A stretch of 64,000 nucleotides of DNA. Source: Thermoanaerobaculia bacterium (GTDB lineage Bacteria > Acidobacteriota > Thermoanaerobaculia > Multivoradales > J023). A program made the position numbers and the translations under genes. Under the pieces are notes generated by a model that was not told the DNA's origin, made no database searches, and saw nothing but the letters and a program-made list of their open reading frames with translations. How positions within the stretch are numbered: position 1 is the stretch's first letter; the number at the start of each line of letters is the position of its first letter. Of the stretch, positions 1 to 9,601 are shown piece by piece. Location: contig JALCBJ010000004.1 in assembly GCA_028066595.1 (NCBI GenBank), positions 49,935 to 113,934 of the forward strand, given 5' to 3'.

Positions 1-881
1 GCGTCGTCGACGGCCCGTTCCCATGTCTTGCGATCCGACGTCGCAGCTCTCGGTGGGAACAACAAGCCACGCGATGAGTTGACGAGTCCGCCTTCGAGAC
101 CCGACGGACCGGGGACGAAGCCATGAACCGCACCCACGGCGCTGCCGCCCTGGGTACCGTAGCCGGGGACGAGAAAGAGCGACGTCGGCAAGATCCCACG
201 GACCTCCTCCGCCTCGTCCGGGCGGGTTGCGCCGACCACGACGCCGACGTTCGACCAACCTTCGGCACCCTCGGATTCATCAGCGACCTCGCGGAGCCTG
301 TGAGCCACGCGATGATGCAGAGGCTCGGCCGGAGTCTGCTGTGAGTCCTCCTGCAGCTTCACGACGCGCACATCTTGGAAGTCGCTGCCACCCGGATTGG
401 AGGTCCGCACCAGCACGAAGAGCCCCGCTCCTCTTGCCGCGCGCTGAAGGAACGGCTGCAAGCTGTCGAGTCCGAGATAGGGATTGAGGGTGATGGCATC
501 GGCTGCCACCGGTGACGACTCGTCGAGGTAGGCGCTGGCGTACCCCTCGGCCGTCGAGCCGATGTCGCCGCGCTTGGCGTCCAGCAAGACCAGGAGCTCG
601 AGCTCACGGCACCTGGCCACCACATGTTCCAATACTCGGATCCCGCGCCAGCCGAGGGGCTCGAAAAACCCGATCTGGGGCTTCACCACAGCCACCTTGC
701 CCGCAAGCCGCTCGACGAAAGCCAACAACATGGACTCGATGGCGGAAGCACGGTCGGCCAGAGTGCGCGATTTCGGCGAGAAGAGATCAGGAAGGAGGTG
801 ATCATGGGGATCGAGTCCCGCGCAGAGCGGGTGTCCCAGATCCCGGACACGGCGGATCACTTCGTCGGCGAAGTGCTTCAT
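1..881 (-). CDS. pyrF: Orotidine 5'-phosphate decarboxylase, group 2, partial at left edge
   Basis: This enzyme decarboxylates OMP to UMP, the last step of pyrimidine synthesis, in the cytoplasm. The frame starts at ATG 881 and is still open at base 1, so 293 residues are visible and little of the C-terminus can be missing (group 2 enzymes run about 270-310). Visible motifs are AGLDP at residues 21-25, the catalytic Lys/Asp block [11 protein letters not shown] at about 101-111, and the phosphate-binding [10 protein letters not shown] near the C-terminus. The long spacing and the DAKRGDIGS form are typical of the group 2 (mycobacterial-type) family rather than the E. coli type. The start overlaps the aroC stop by four bases (ATGA), so the two genes are probably translationally coupled. 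Confidence 0.93.
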   Translation of the reverse strand, partial: MKHFADEVIRRVRDLGHPLCAGLDPHDHLLPDLFSPKSRTLADRASAIESMLLAFVERLAGKVAVVKPQIGFFEPLGWRGIRVLEHVVARCRELELLVLLDAKRGDIGSTAEGYASAYLDESSPVAADAITLNPYLGLDSLQPFLQRAARGAGLFVLVRTSNPGGSDFQDVRVVKLQEDSQQTPAEPLHHRVAHRLREVADESEGAEGWSNVGVVVGATRPDEAEEVRGILPTSLFLVPGYGTQGGSAVGAVHGFVPGPSGLEGGLVNSSRGLLFPPRAATSDRKTWERAVDD

Positions 882-1969
882 CTCGGGCCTCCCCGAGTCG
901 CTCGCTGCCGCAACATGTGATCGGCGAGAACGATGGCGACCATCGCCTCGGCCATAGGCACGAAGCGCGGCAACAGACACGGATCGTGGCGCCCTTTGGT
1001 GGAGATTGTCGTCTCCTCACCGGTCCGGGTCACGGTGGGTTGAGCCTGGGGAATGGAGCTCGTGGGCTTGACCGCGCAGCGCAGCACGATCGGCAGCCCG
1101 GTGCTGATGCCCCCGAGAATTCCCCCGTGACGATTGCCGCGGGTGGTGATGCTCCCGTCGTCGAGCACGAACGGATCGTTGTTCTCAGACCCGCGCGCCG
1201 TCGCGACACCGAACCCTGCGCCGTATTCCACCCCCAACACCGCGGGCAAGCTGAAGAGAGCCTTGCCGAAATCGGCCTTCAGCTTGTCGAAGACCGGCTC
1301 GCCCCAACCCGCCGGTACTCCGCTGGCGACGATCTCGGCCACGCCGCCGATAGAGTCACGTTCCGCCCGCACCGCCTCGATACGTTCGATCATCCGCTCC
1401 GCCACCGCCCGATCCGGACACCGGACCGGCGTAGCCTCCACCTGCTCCAAAGTCACGGCGGACGGATCGTCGATCTCCGCTACCAGATCACCCACCTGGC
1501 AGACCCAGCCGAGGACTCGCACGCCCTCCTCAGCCAGGAGCTTCTTCGCCACCGCACCGGCCGCGACACGCACACCGGTCTCTCGGGCACTCGATCGGCC
1601 ACCGCCGCGGTAGTCACGAAAGCCGTACTTGGCATCGAAGGTGAAGTCCGCGTGACCCGGTCGATATTTCTCGGCGATGTCCGAATAGTCGCGGGAACGC
1701 TGATCGACGTTCTCGATCAGGATCGCGATCGAGGTGCCCGTCGTCTTGCCCTCGAATACCCCCGAGAGGATGCGAGGCCGATCGGGCTCCTGTCGTTGTG
1801 TGACGATCTTCGACTGACCCGGACGGCGACGCGCCAGATCTGGCAGCAGATCGTCCTCCGACAGCTCCAGCCCTGGCGGTACGCCGTCGAGGATCACCAC
1901 GTTGGCCGGGCCGTGACTCTCGCCTGCGGTCGTGATCCGCAGCGCCTGACCGAAGGAGTTGCCTGCCAT
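878..1969 (-). CDS. aroC: Chorismate synthase
   Basis: Chorismate synthase converts EPSP to chorismate with reduced FMN, the last step of the shikimate pathway. The 363-residue length is normal for the family. The N-terminus carries the signature GESHG at residues 16-20. The middle shows the conserved block [19 protein letters not shown], and the run [10 protein letters not shown] binds FMN and substrate in known structures. The gene is first in a two-gene minus-strand unit and overlaps pyrF by four bases. Pairing aromatic and pyrimidine synthesis genes in this way is a chromosomal housekeeping context and no regulation is visible. Identification is secure. Confidence 0.97.
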   Translation of the reverse strand: MAGNSFGQALRITTAGESHGPANVVILDGVPPGLELSEDDLLPDLARRRPGQSKIVTQRQEPDRPRILSGVFEGKTTGTSIAILIENVDQRSRDYSDIAEKYRPGHADFTFDAKYGFRDYRGGGRSSARETGVRVAAGAVAKKLLAEEGVRVLGWVCQVGDLVAEIDDPSAVTLEQVEATPVRCPDRAVAERMIERIEAVRAERDSIGGVAEIVASGVPAGWGEPVFDKLKADFGKALFSLPAVLGVEYGAGFGVATARGSENNDPFVLDDGSITTRGNRHGGILGGISTGLPIVLRCAVKPTSSIPQAQPTVTRTGEETTISTKGRHDPCLLPRFVPMAEAMVAIVLADHMLRQRATRGGPR

Positions 1970-2003
1970 GGCGATGTTCTATCAGAGTCCGACTCCTACG
2001 AAG

Positions 2004-2045
2004 TGATCCAATCCGGTGAGCCGTTTCGCCTTGGTCAGGTGAGCG
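2004..2045 (+). repeat. Upstream repeat A, before first propeller gene
   Basis: A stretch of about 40 bases beginning TGATCCAATCCGGTGAGC recurs with roughly three quarters identity at 5103-5143, in front of the second propeller gene. It lies about 110-150 bases before the ATG at 2157. It may be a shared promoter or leader element, or simply flanking DNA copied when the propeller gene duplicated. Confidence 0.5.
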
Positions 2046-2156
2046 CGAACCGCCTGCCGGCTTTGTCGAACTTTCACGTCGGCGTGAAATACCTGTGCCT
2101 CGACATACTCCGTATCGTCCATCGACCCCCAACTCGACCCCAAGCGAACACGAACC

Positions 2157-5048
2157 ATGAAAACAAAACGACGCCCGTTCGGCCGGTCGGCCTTTCCGCT
2201 CTGCTCAGTTCTCTTGCTCTTGTTGTGTCTCACGGCCACGGCGTCGCCGGCTCAGAACTTCGAAGTCTTCGACGTTTTGCAGTTTCCCGCAGCACCACCG
2301 GCCCGCATCGCGATCAGCTCCGACGGCCTCTTCGTCTACGGTGCGACCCGCGACGAGACACAGGTTTGGCAGCGAGATCCTGAGACCGGTGCGGTGGAAT
2401 ACCTGGAATCAGACTACGAACCAGGTGACCTGGGGATCGTCTCTTCGGAAGAGTTCGCACCCCGACCTGATCTCTCGTTCTCACCCGACGAGGAGCACCT
2501 CTACACACTACGGATCGCCGAAGATGCTGCGCTGGTGATCTTCCACCGGGATCGAACCACCGGAAAGCTGGCGGTGGCGCAGCGAATTCTGTTCACCGAA
2601 GACTCCGCGGTACCGCGAGCTCTGACCATCAGCCCAGATGGACGGCACGTCTACGTCGGCGGGCCGAAGATCTACCGGTACCACCGGGACTTCTTCACGG
2701 GCACCTTGAGTCTCCTGGGCGACCAGGATGTGGGACGCACGTCGGGGCTGGCGGTGTCCGCCGACGGCTCCACTGTCCTTCAGGCGGGGGCCACCATTCG
2801 TTCGTTCTTGCGCGACGAACAGACCGGCGCTCTCTCGACGGCACAGGAGATCGACACGTACAACGGAGACCCCATCACGAATGCAGGAGCGGCGCGGTGG
2901 GCAGTGACTGGCTCGGACCGATTCTATGTGCGACTCACGACGCAGGATCCGCAAGGGTTCTCCCAGCAGTACATTGTCGTGGCACGGGTGGAAGACGACG
3001 GATCGATCGTGTTCGAGGGCGGGACCGACCTCGTCGGCGATGGATTCGAAACCGACTGGGCAGTCGACCCGACCACTGGCGACGTGGTGGTGGCCTACAT
3101 CGAAACCAATGACTTTCAGGCGTTCGTGGAGCTGTTCGAGACCGTCCTGGACGGAGCCGAGCTGGAGTCGATCGCTACCGCCGGCCGATTCGACTTCGAG
3201 TCGGATTCCATCCCTCGCGGCGTGGCATTGGCGCCAGGTGGCGGGACCGCCTACGCGGCGAACTTCATGGGGCACCCTTTGGCTGCGCTGCCGCTCGACG
3301 GAATACCGCGAGACTTCGCCGACCCGTTGCCCAGCGACGAGCTCGCCGGCCCTCGAGACCTCTTCCTGTCAGACGATGGACCTCTGTGGGTACTTTCCGA
3401 GAGACAGCTCGTCGCGGTCGAACGTGGTGCCGATGGACTGGCTATCCCGAGCTTGGTGACGAGTCCCTTTCGTCCTGCATGGAATTCCGTGGCGGCCACG
3501 GGTGACGGCGAGTTCGTCTACACCGGGACCTCCTTCCTACCCGGTGCCGTGTTCCAGCGGGGTGAGGATGGGTACGAGCTGGTGGAAAGACTGGGGGAGA
3601 TCACCCTTGCGTTAAGCCCGGATGAGAAGCTCTTCGTGGGCCACGAGTACGACAAGGGTCTGCGGGTAGCGTTTCTCGACCCGGTGACGGGTCTGCCCGA
3701 TTGGTGGAACGAAGAGGGTCCGGACCTCGGTTTCGTCAAGCCCCCCGTTGTCTCTCCCGACGGCCAACGCGTCTATGTCGCCGCGCAGAGCATTTCAGGG
3801 CCCGGACACGGCTCGGCGTTCCGTCTCGACGAGGAGAGCTTTATGCCCGTCCCCCTGAGTGGCGAGATCCGGATCGGTCGGGAGATCACAGAGAGCGAGG
3901 CCTTCGCCTGGTCCAGCGACGGAGAACATCTCTATGCCACCGAGCGGACCGCTCCCGACGAGCTCTCTCTCGTCGTCCTGGAGTGGACCGGTTCTGGCCA
4001 CGAAAGAGTCGACAACGCCGAGTTGGGACCGGCTCCCCTCGACCGGTCGTCCCGCGTGGAACTGGCGGTCGATCGAGATGGGCGTTTCGTCGCAGCCGTC
4101 GATGACAGCGGCGTGCTTCGGATCTTCTCGCGCGATCCCGCGAGCGGAACACTCGATACACCTCAGGTTTTCCAGCAAGGCACGAACGGTGTGGACTGGC
4201 TGCACCGCAAGGGAATCGCCGTGCCGGTTCTGGAGGCGGGCCACGGCGAGCTCTACGTCGCCAGCCCGGACGGCGGGACGGTCGTCGGGCTGCGGCCGAG
4301 CTGTCAGAGCGAGCCGGACCGTAGCCTGTGCTTGCAACAGGAGCGATTCCGCGTCGAAGTGGACTGGCATCTCGACACCGATGAGACCGGAACGGGCCGC
4401 GCGGTCGAGGGTGGAACCGGCGATTCGGGCCTCTTTTGGTTCTTCGGCGAAGACAACTGGGAACTCCTGGTCAAAGTCCTCGACGGATGCGCCCTCAACG
4501 ACCGGGTGTGGGTCTTCGCAGCCGCCACCACCAACGTCGGCTACACCCTCAGGGTGACAGACACCTGGACGGGGGCACGGTCGATCCACGAGAACCCAAC
4601 CGGTCGTCTGGCTCCGGCCACGGTCGATACCGACGCTCTGGCGGTCTGCGACGCCGGCCAATCCTCGACCAGCTCTGTACGGACCAAATCCGGCCTGCCG
4701 CCCCAGACCGCCAGCGAGGTTCTCGATCTGGTCGGTGGACGCTTCGAGGCCCGTGTGGACTGGCGCGATTTTCAGGGAGAACGTGGAGTTGGCCGCGCCG
4801 CCGATCTACGGTCCAACAACTCAGGCCTCTTCTGGTTCTTCGGTCCGGCGAACTACGAGATCCTGCTCAAAGTCCTCGACGGATGCGGGTTCAACGACCA
4901 GTTCTGGGTCCTGGCAGCCGCGACGACCAACGTCGGCTACACCCTGGAAATCTCCGACACGACCAACGGCTCGTCATGGACCTACGAGAACCCGTTGGGC
5001 GTGGCATCGCCCGCGGTCGTAGACGTCGCCGCCTTCGATTGCCCGTAG
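2157..5048 (+). CDS. Secreted beta-propeller protein with two C-terminal FWFF/KVLD domains
   Basis: This is a 963-residue exported protein. Residues 1-33 form a signal peptide (basic start, a leucine-rich core, cleavage near ASPAQ). Residues about 35-715 hold repeated blades built on patterns such as SPDGRHVYV and SPDGQRVYV, as in lactonase/YVTN-type propellers. Two copies of a domain of about 100 residues follow (about 725-830 and 860-960). Each has the core SGLFWFFG, then KVLDGC, then AAATTNVGYTL, and a pair of cysteines. The same domain closes the gene at 5293-8688 and the Spondin_N protein at 47407-49113. The fold suggests an extracellular binding or adhesion role, but no enzyme residues or substrate can be named. 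The ATG lies in an A-rich context without a strong ribosome site. Confidence 0.85.
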   Translation: MKTKRRPFGRSAFPLCSVLLLLLCLTATASPAQNFEVFDVLQFPAAPPARIAISSDGLFVYGATRDETQVWQRDPETGAVEYLESDYEPGDLGIVSSEEFAPRPDLSFSPDEEHLYTLRIAEDAALVIFHRDRTTGKLAVAQRILFTEDSAVPRALTISPDGRHVYVGGPKIYRYHRDFFTGTLSLLGDQDVGRTSGLAVSADGSTVLQAGATIRSFLRDEQTGALSTAQEIDTYNGDPITNAGAARWAVTGSDRFYVRLTTQDPQGFSQQYIVVARVEDDGSIVFEGGTDLVGDGFETDWAVDPTTGDVVVAYIETNDFQAFVELFETVLDGAELESIATAGRFDFESDSIPRGVALAPGGGTAYAANFMGHPLAALPLDGIPRDFADPLPSDELAGPRDLFLSDDGPLWVLSERQLVAVERGADGLAIPSLVTSPFRPAWNSVAATGDGEFVYTGTSFLPGAVFQRGEDGYELVERLGEITLALSPDEKLFVGHEYDKGLRVAFLDPVTGLPDWWNEEGPDLGFVKPPVVSPDGQRVYVAAQSISGPGHGSAFRLDEESFMPVPLSGEIRIGREITESEAFAWSSDGEHLYATERTAPDELSLVVLEWTGSGHERVDNAELGPAPLDRSSRVELAVDRDGRFVAAVDDSGVLRIFSRDPASGTLDTPQVFQQGTNGVDWLHRKGIAVPVLEAGHGELYVASPDGGTVVGLRPSCQSEPDRSLCLQQERFRVEVDWHLDTDETGTGRAVEGGTGDSGLFWFFGEDNWELLVKVLDGCALNDRVWVFAAATTNVGYTLRVTDTWTGARSIHENPTGRLAPATVDTDALAVCDAGQSSTSSVRTKSGLPPQTASEVLDLVGGRFEARVDWRDFQGERGVGRAADLRSNNSGLFWFFGPANYEILLKVLDGCGFNDQFWVLAAATTNVGYTLEISDTTNGSSWTYENPLGVASPAVVDVAAFDCP

Positions 5049-5102
5049 AGGGAGTCCAAGCGCAGATGTGGCGTGAGGTTTATCGGATTCGACCCTGCAA
5101 CC

Positions 5103-5143
5103 TGATCCAATCTGGTCAGCAGCTACGCCTTACTGGGTGAGAG
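5103..5143 (+). repeat. Upstream repeat B, before second propeller gene
   Basis: This is the diverged counterpart of 2004-2045 and begins TGATCCAATCTGGTCAGC. It sits 150-190 bases before the ATG at 5293. The rest of the 244-base gap between the two propeller genes shows no other clear signal. Confidence 0.5.
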
Positions 5144-5292
5144 CACGCGCTACGCACGCCAGAGTGTCGAGTCACTCGACTCGCCTCGAGATGTCGTGGA
5201 TTCTGAAGATCCTGTTGAGTGGAACGTTCACGGGCCTTTTGTCTCTGCCCAAGTCCCCGGTATCTGCGCCGGATGCGTGGAGGAAACCTGTC

Positions 5293-8200
5293 ATGACAGT
5301 CTCATTCCTGAATCGAATTCTTCCAGGTCTCCTGGTCCTGGTCCTCGGCCTGCTCCTGACCCCGGATCATGCTCCGGCACGGGTCCTCGAGCTCGTCGAC
5401 CAGGAAGAGGACGTGCGGATGAGGAACATCCGCGACCTAGAGGTCAGTCCGGACGGACGGTACGTCTACCTAACCGGCCTGTACAACAGAGTTCGTTTTC
5501 TCCGAGACGAAGCCACGGGAACCCTGACCTTCGTCGCAACCGGCGACCCCGCCCTTTCTTTCGCTCTCAGCCCGGACGGCAGAACAACCTACTCCACACA
5601 CAGTGCCACCTTGCGGGCCCACACCCGCAATGTGCAGGACGGTACCCTGTCTCTGGTCGAGGAATGGTCGGGGCCACTGACTCTGGGCCCCTACGAGGAC
5701 GGTGCTCGTGCGGTTTGGCTCAGTCCCGATGGCCGGCATGCTTATGTAGCGATCGCCGGCGGCATCTCCGTTTTCCAACGCGATCCTCACAGCGGATTTC
5801 TCACTTGGGTTCAGACCCTCTTCGACGGAGTGGGCGACGTCGAGGAGCTCGAGCCTACAGATCTGACCTTCAGTGCGGATGGACAAGAGGTCTATGTCAC
5901 GTCAGCTAGCCACGTCGACTTCGACGGAATCGTGGTCTTCACCCGCGACATATTCGAGGGTTCACTGACATGGAAACAGTACATTTCGAACGAGACTTTC
6001 GCGGCGCTCAAGAACGCCAGACGGCTGCAGGCAAGCTCAGACGGAAGGAACGTGTACCTTCTCGGCGTGGATGGCGTGGTGTCTCTGGAGCGCGATTCCT
6101 CGAGCGGAACTCTGACCTTCATGGAGGTCGATGGGGGCCCAGCCCCCAAGACTCTGGTTCTCGGACCGAAAGATCGCTTTGTCTACGTTTTCCGTAACCA
6201 CTTCATAGAGATCTACTCTCGGCGTTCCGGAACCGGGGCTCTCGATCTGAAGGAAACCGTCGAGTTGCCAATGAACCAGCTGACGAGCGTCGTGTCGGCC
6301 AAGTTCTCGCCGGACGGTCGCCACCTGTACCTCGCCACCTCGTACTCCAGCCCAAGGAGTGGCGGTATCGCTGTATTGGCCCGTGATTCTGGCTCCGGTG
6401 GCCTGTCCCTCATAGAGTCGATGCTTGGCGATGTCGTGGGAGACGCCGACGGAATCCACACGCCGGAAGCAGCCATCGTTTCACCGGATGGCCTACACCT
6501 CTACATCGGTTCCGAGGAGCTCGAGCTCGAGCTTGCGGCTTTCTCCCGGTCCAACGCGACAGGCCTGCTGAGCTATACGGGGTCCTATTCCGGTTGGAAC
6601 AGTGAAGGACTCGCCACCGCGGAGGATCTGGCGATGAGTCCCGACAGCCGGCACCTCTACATGTTCTCCAGGCGTCCTACCGGAAGAACGTTGGCCGTGC
6701 TCGCACGCGAAGAGTCCACCGGCGCGCTCACGTTGGTCGAGTCTCACGAGTCCGACAGCGGGCTATCGCTGAGGAGCTCCGTCGTTGTCAGCCCGGATGG
6801 TCGCAACCTCTACATCCCAGGCAGAGCCAACGGCACAGATGCTCTGGTGATCTTCGACAGAGATACGGTTAGCGGCAGGATCGAATACCGGGGAGCGATC
6901 GACGGGATTCCGGCACTCGACGGCGTCAAGACTGTTGGAATCGACAAAGACGGGAAGAACATCTATGCGGAAGCGCGGACCGTGGATCGCGGTCAGCTGG
7001 CGGTATTTCGACGCGACACTGTCACCGGCGATCTCAGCTTCCTAGAGGCCCACGATGTGACGCCCGCATTCCATTCTGAAATCGATATCAGTCCCGACGG
7101 GCGAAACCTGTATCTAGGCGGTGAGAATCTATCGATCTTCGCCCGCGGACCTCTGGATGGGCGACTCGCGTTCCTCGAGGAACACGAAGGTTCTCCAACC
7201 CTGAGCCATGTCGGCCTGCATGTGAGCCCGAACGGAGCATACGTCTACTCATTCAATGACGACGACGTATCCGTGTACGGTCGTGATCGTTCGACCGGGG
7301 GACTGACATTGCTCGAATCCGAAGGAATACCTGCCGGTGCATCGGCTGTGAGCCCGGCGGGCGACTTCGCATACTTTAGTAGGTCGTCACGCCATCGGGA
7401 TGCCATTCACATCTACCGCATCGAGGAAGGTCCTTGCCGAGCGAACTGGGATGGTCTCTGCCTCGCTGACGACCGCTTCCAGGTCGGGCTCGAATGGCGC
7501 GACTTCGAAGGCAACACCGGAACCGCGCACCCTGTTCATGGCGGCTCCGACGATTCCGGGATCCTCTGGTTCTTTGGGCCCAACAACTGGGAGATGCAGA
7601 TCAAAGTACTCGACGCCTGCAACCTGAACGATCGTTTCTGGGTCTTCGCTGCAGCCACGACGAACGTGGAGTACACGCTCAGCGTGACCGATGTCGTGGC
7701 CGGCCTCACCAAGAGCTACTACAACCCCCTAGGAAACGCCGCTGGTGCCATCACCGACACCGACGCCTTCGCATCCTGTTCCGGCTCGAACTCGACGACC
7801 GCTTCCGCGTCCCGGTCGGTCGATCTATCGACGTCCAGTGGCACACCCGCGGTTCGCCGTGCGTACAAAGACAACGCCAAGTTGTATTTCGAGACGTTTG
7901 ACTATCCGGGGCAAGTCGTCGGGCTCGGAGACAAGTGTCTCGATGTCGAAGGTGGCGATCCTACCGACGGTGCTCCGATCATCCTGAACGACTGCCACGG
8001 CGGCGAGAACCAACGTTGGGAATGGGTACTCGATGATCCCTGCCCTGTCCCATACGGAGTCAGAGACTTCGAGCTGAGGGTCTTTGGGCACAAGTGCCTT
8101 CAACCAGGCGACGACGTAGGTTCCGGGACTCGTCAGCTCGAAATCGGATCCTGTACCGGTAGTGACGACCTCTGGTACGAAATAGGGTATTACCCCAACG

Positions 8201-8688
8201 AATTCTCTCTCCGCCACATTGAAACCGGTCTCTGTGCCGATGTCTTGGGAGCCAACACCGACAATCGGACGCCCGTCGTCCTGTACGAATGCCACGAAGG
8301 CGACAATCAACGCTGGACTTTCGACGAGTTTCGCTGCAAGCCGAGTCCGACGAGGGCGTGTAAGAACCGCGGTCGTTTTCTTGTCGAGGTCGAATGGCGC
8401 GACTTCGAAGGCAATTCTGGCGGCGGACGGGTCGTACCCCAGGCGTCCAACGATTCCGGCTTGTTCTGGTTCTTCGGGCCCGACAACTGGGAAATGCTGG
8501 TGAAGGTACTCGACGGCTGTGGACTCAATGAACATTTCTGGGTGTTCGCAGCCGCGACCACCAATGTGGAGTACACGTTGCGGGTCACCGACACTCAAAC
8601 GCGCGAGGTGCGTGAATACTTCAACCCCCTAGATAACGCCGCTCCAGCGATCACCGATACCGCAGCGTTCGAATGCACGGCACCGTAG
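5293..8688 (+). CDS. Secreted beta-propeller protein with ricin-type lectin and two FWFF/KVLD domains
   Basis: This is a 1131-residue exported paralogue of the preceding gene. I place the start at ATG 5293 because a strong GGAGGAAA site lies just before it and the next residues form a clean signal peptide. The longer open frame from 5137 has neither. After the signal come propeller blades with SPDGRYVYL-like motifs, then a first FWFF/KVLD domain. Next is a ricin-B-like lectin segment with the QxW signatures NQRWEW and NQRWTF preceded by CLDVEGG and CADVLGA, and then a second FWFF/KVLD domain at the C-terminus. The lectin part suggests carbohydrate binding outside the cell. The order propeller-FWFF-lectin-FWFF shows that the FWFF domain is a mobile module. 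Confidence 0.86.
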   Translation: MTVSFLNRILPGLLVLVLGLLLTPDHAPARVLELVDQEEDVRMRNIRDLEVSPDGRYVYLTGLYNRVRFLRDEATGTLTFVATGDPALSFALSPDGRTTYSTHSATLRAHTRNVQDGTLSLVEEWSGPLTLGPYEDGARAVWLSPDGRHAYVAIAGGISVFQRDPHSGFLTWVQTLFDGVGDVEELEPTDLTFSADGQEVYVTSASHVDFDGIVVFTRDIFEGSLTWKQYISNETFAALKNARRLQASSDGRNVYLLGVDGVVSLERDSSSGTLTFMEVDGGPAPKTLVLGPKDRFVYVFRNHFIEIYSRRSGTGALDLKETVELPMNQLTSVVSAKFSPDGRHLYLATSYSSPRSGGIAVLARDSGSGGLSLIESMLGDVVGDADGIHTPEAAIVSPDGLHLYIGSEELELELAAFSRSNATGLLSYTGSYSGWNSEGLATAEDLAMSPDSRHLYMFSRRPTGRTLAVLAREESTGALTLVESHESDSGLSLRSSVVVSPDGRNLYIPGRANGTDALVIFDRDTVSGRIEYRGAIDGIPALDGVKTVGIDKDGKNIYAEARTVDRGQLAVFRRDTVTGDLSFLEAHDVTPAFHSEIDISPDGRNLYLGGENLSIFARGPLDGRLAFLEEHEGSPTLSHVGLHVSPNGAYVYSFNDDDVSVYGRDRSTGGLTLLESEGIPAGASAVSPAGDFAYFSRSSRHRDAIHIYRIEEGPCRANWDGLCLADDRFQVGLEWRDFEGNTGTAHPVHGGSDDSGILWFFGPNNWEMQIKVLDACNLNDRFWVFAAATTNVEYTLSVTDVVAGLTKSYYNPLGNAAGAITDTDAFASCSGSNSTTASASRSVDLSTSSGTPAVRRAYKDNAKLYFETFDYPGQVVGLGDKCLDVEGGDPTDGAPIILNDCHGGENQRWEWVLDDPCPVPYGVRDFELRVFGHKCLQPGDDVGSGTRQLEIGSCTGSDDLWYEIGYYPNEFSLRHIETGLCADVLGANTDNRTPVVLYECHEGDNQRWTFDEFRCKPSPTRACKNRGRFLVEVEWRDFEGNSGGGRVVPQASNDSGLFWFFGPDNWEMLVKVLDGCGLNEHFWVFAAATTNVEYTLRVTDTQTREVREYFNPLDNAAPAITDTAAFECTAP

Positions 8689-8710
8689 TTGATCCCTGTC
8701 GATGAATAGA

Positions 8711-8738
8711 GTCTTCGGCGCCACCGTACGCCGAAGAC
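8711..8738. terminator. 10-bp hairpin after second propeller gene
   Basis: GTCTTCGGCG and CGCCGAAGAC form a perfect 10-bp stem with an 8-base loop. It follows the stop of the upstream gene by 22 bases but has no T-tract. It ends one base before ATG 8740, so it could equally mask initiation of the next gene. Confidence 0.5.
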
Positions 8739-8807
8739 CATGAGACGGGACTCCTTCGCGCGTCCCTCGGCCTCGCGGCCGCGTCCCTCCTTCTGATCTG
8801 CCTCGGC

Positions 8808-9575
8808 GTGGGCTTCAAGATCCACGGCGAGCAGCGGGTCGATGGGATACAGACCAAATTCCTCCGCGAGGTGGCACCGATCCCGGACCTCGAAGGCGTC
8901 GACCCTGCGGAGCGTGCCGAGCATTCCGAGGAGGCGATGCACAACCTGACAGAGAGCCTGCGCGCGACGCGCGATGCTGGAGATGAGGCGCTCGCCGCGC
9001 TCGAGGCCGGCGAACGAGATCGTGCCTTGTCGCTTCTCCGCGAGGTTTCCGCGGCTCGCGACGAGCTGCTCAGTGGGACCGACCTGCTGTCGCAGATCGT
9101 CGCGGTGGGCCTGGGCAAGAACGTCTTGGAAGTGAGCCAGGCCTTTCTCGACACGGGCGTGATCGACGACGAAGAACGGTTCGCCCTGTCGGAAGCCTTG
9201 CGGGAGGATCAGTTGGAGGGCTGGAGCCAGGCACTCGCTCACGAGGCAGCAGTGGCAATGCGCTGGACGGAGGACGTCGAGATGAGCGGTGTGGAGTGGC
9301 TCATCTCGCAGCTTCAGGAGCCATACATGACAGCCTCGCTTCTCGGTATCTACCTGGGAATGCACCAAGCCGTCCGCGATGGCATACCCGACGTTTCCGA
9401 GCACATTCGCGATGCATACGAAGAGGTGGGCCCCACGCCGTGGATGTACCCGGTAGCAGACTTCATGATCCCAAACCTGGTGTCCGTAGCGGAGAAACGT
9501 CGCGACTATCGACGCAACCTCGACGAGATGCGCACCCGACTGGAAGAGCTGACGGAAGCTTCCGACACGATCTGA
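8808..9575 (+). CDS. Hypothetical membrane-anchored protein, N-terminus probably frameshifted
   Basis: The open frame gives 255 residues from GTG 8808, and I do not recognise the family. The protein is acidic and mostly helical. Upstream of 8808 the same frame stays open back to 8706 and encodes a clear membrane anchor (ASLGLAAASLLLICLGVGF), but contains no ATG, GTG or TTG. The only nearby ATG, at 8740, is one base out of frame and stops after 18 codons. The simplest reading is that the native protein starts at 8740 with a single transmembrane helix, and that one base is missing between about 8745 and 8780 through mutation or assembly error. A start at 8808 would lose the anchor. Confidence 0.55.
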   Translation: MGFKIHGEQRVDGIQTKFLREVAPIPDLEGVDPAERAEHSEEAMHNLTESLRATRDAGDEALAALEAGERDRALSLLREVSAARDELLSGTDLLSQIVAVGLGKNVLEVSQAFLDTGVIDDEERFALSEALREDQLEGWSQALAHEAAVAMRWTEDVEMSGVEWLISQLQEPYMTASLLGIYLGMHQAVRDGIPDVSEHIRDAYEEVGPTPWMYPVADFMIPNLVSVAEKRRDYRRNLDEMRTRLEELTEASDTI

Positions 9576-9601
9576 GCTAACCTCGCCTCAGGAATCTCTC
9601 C

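Noticed and set aside
512-2383. Long plus-strand open frame of 623 codons
   Set aside because: It lies antisense to pyrF and aroC, which have clear family motifs. The frame is a by-product of high GC.
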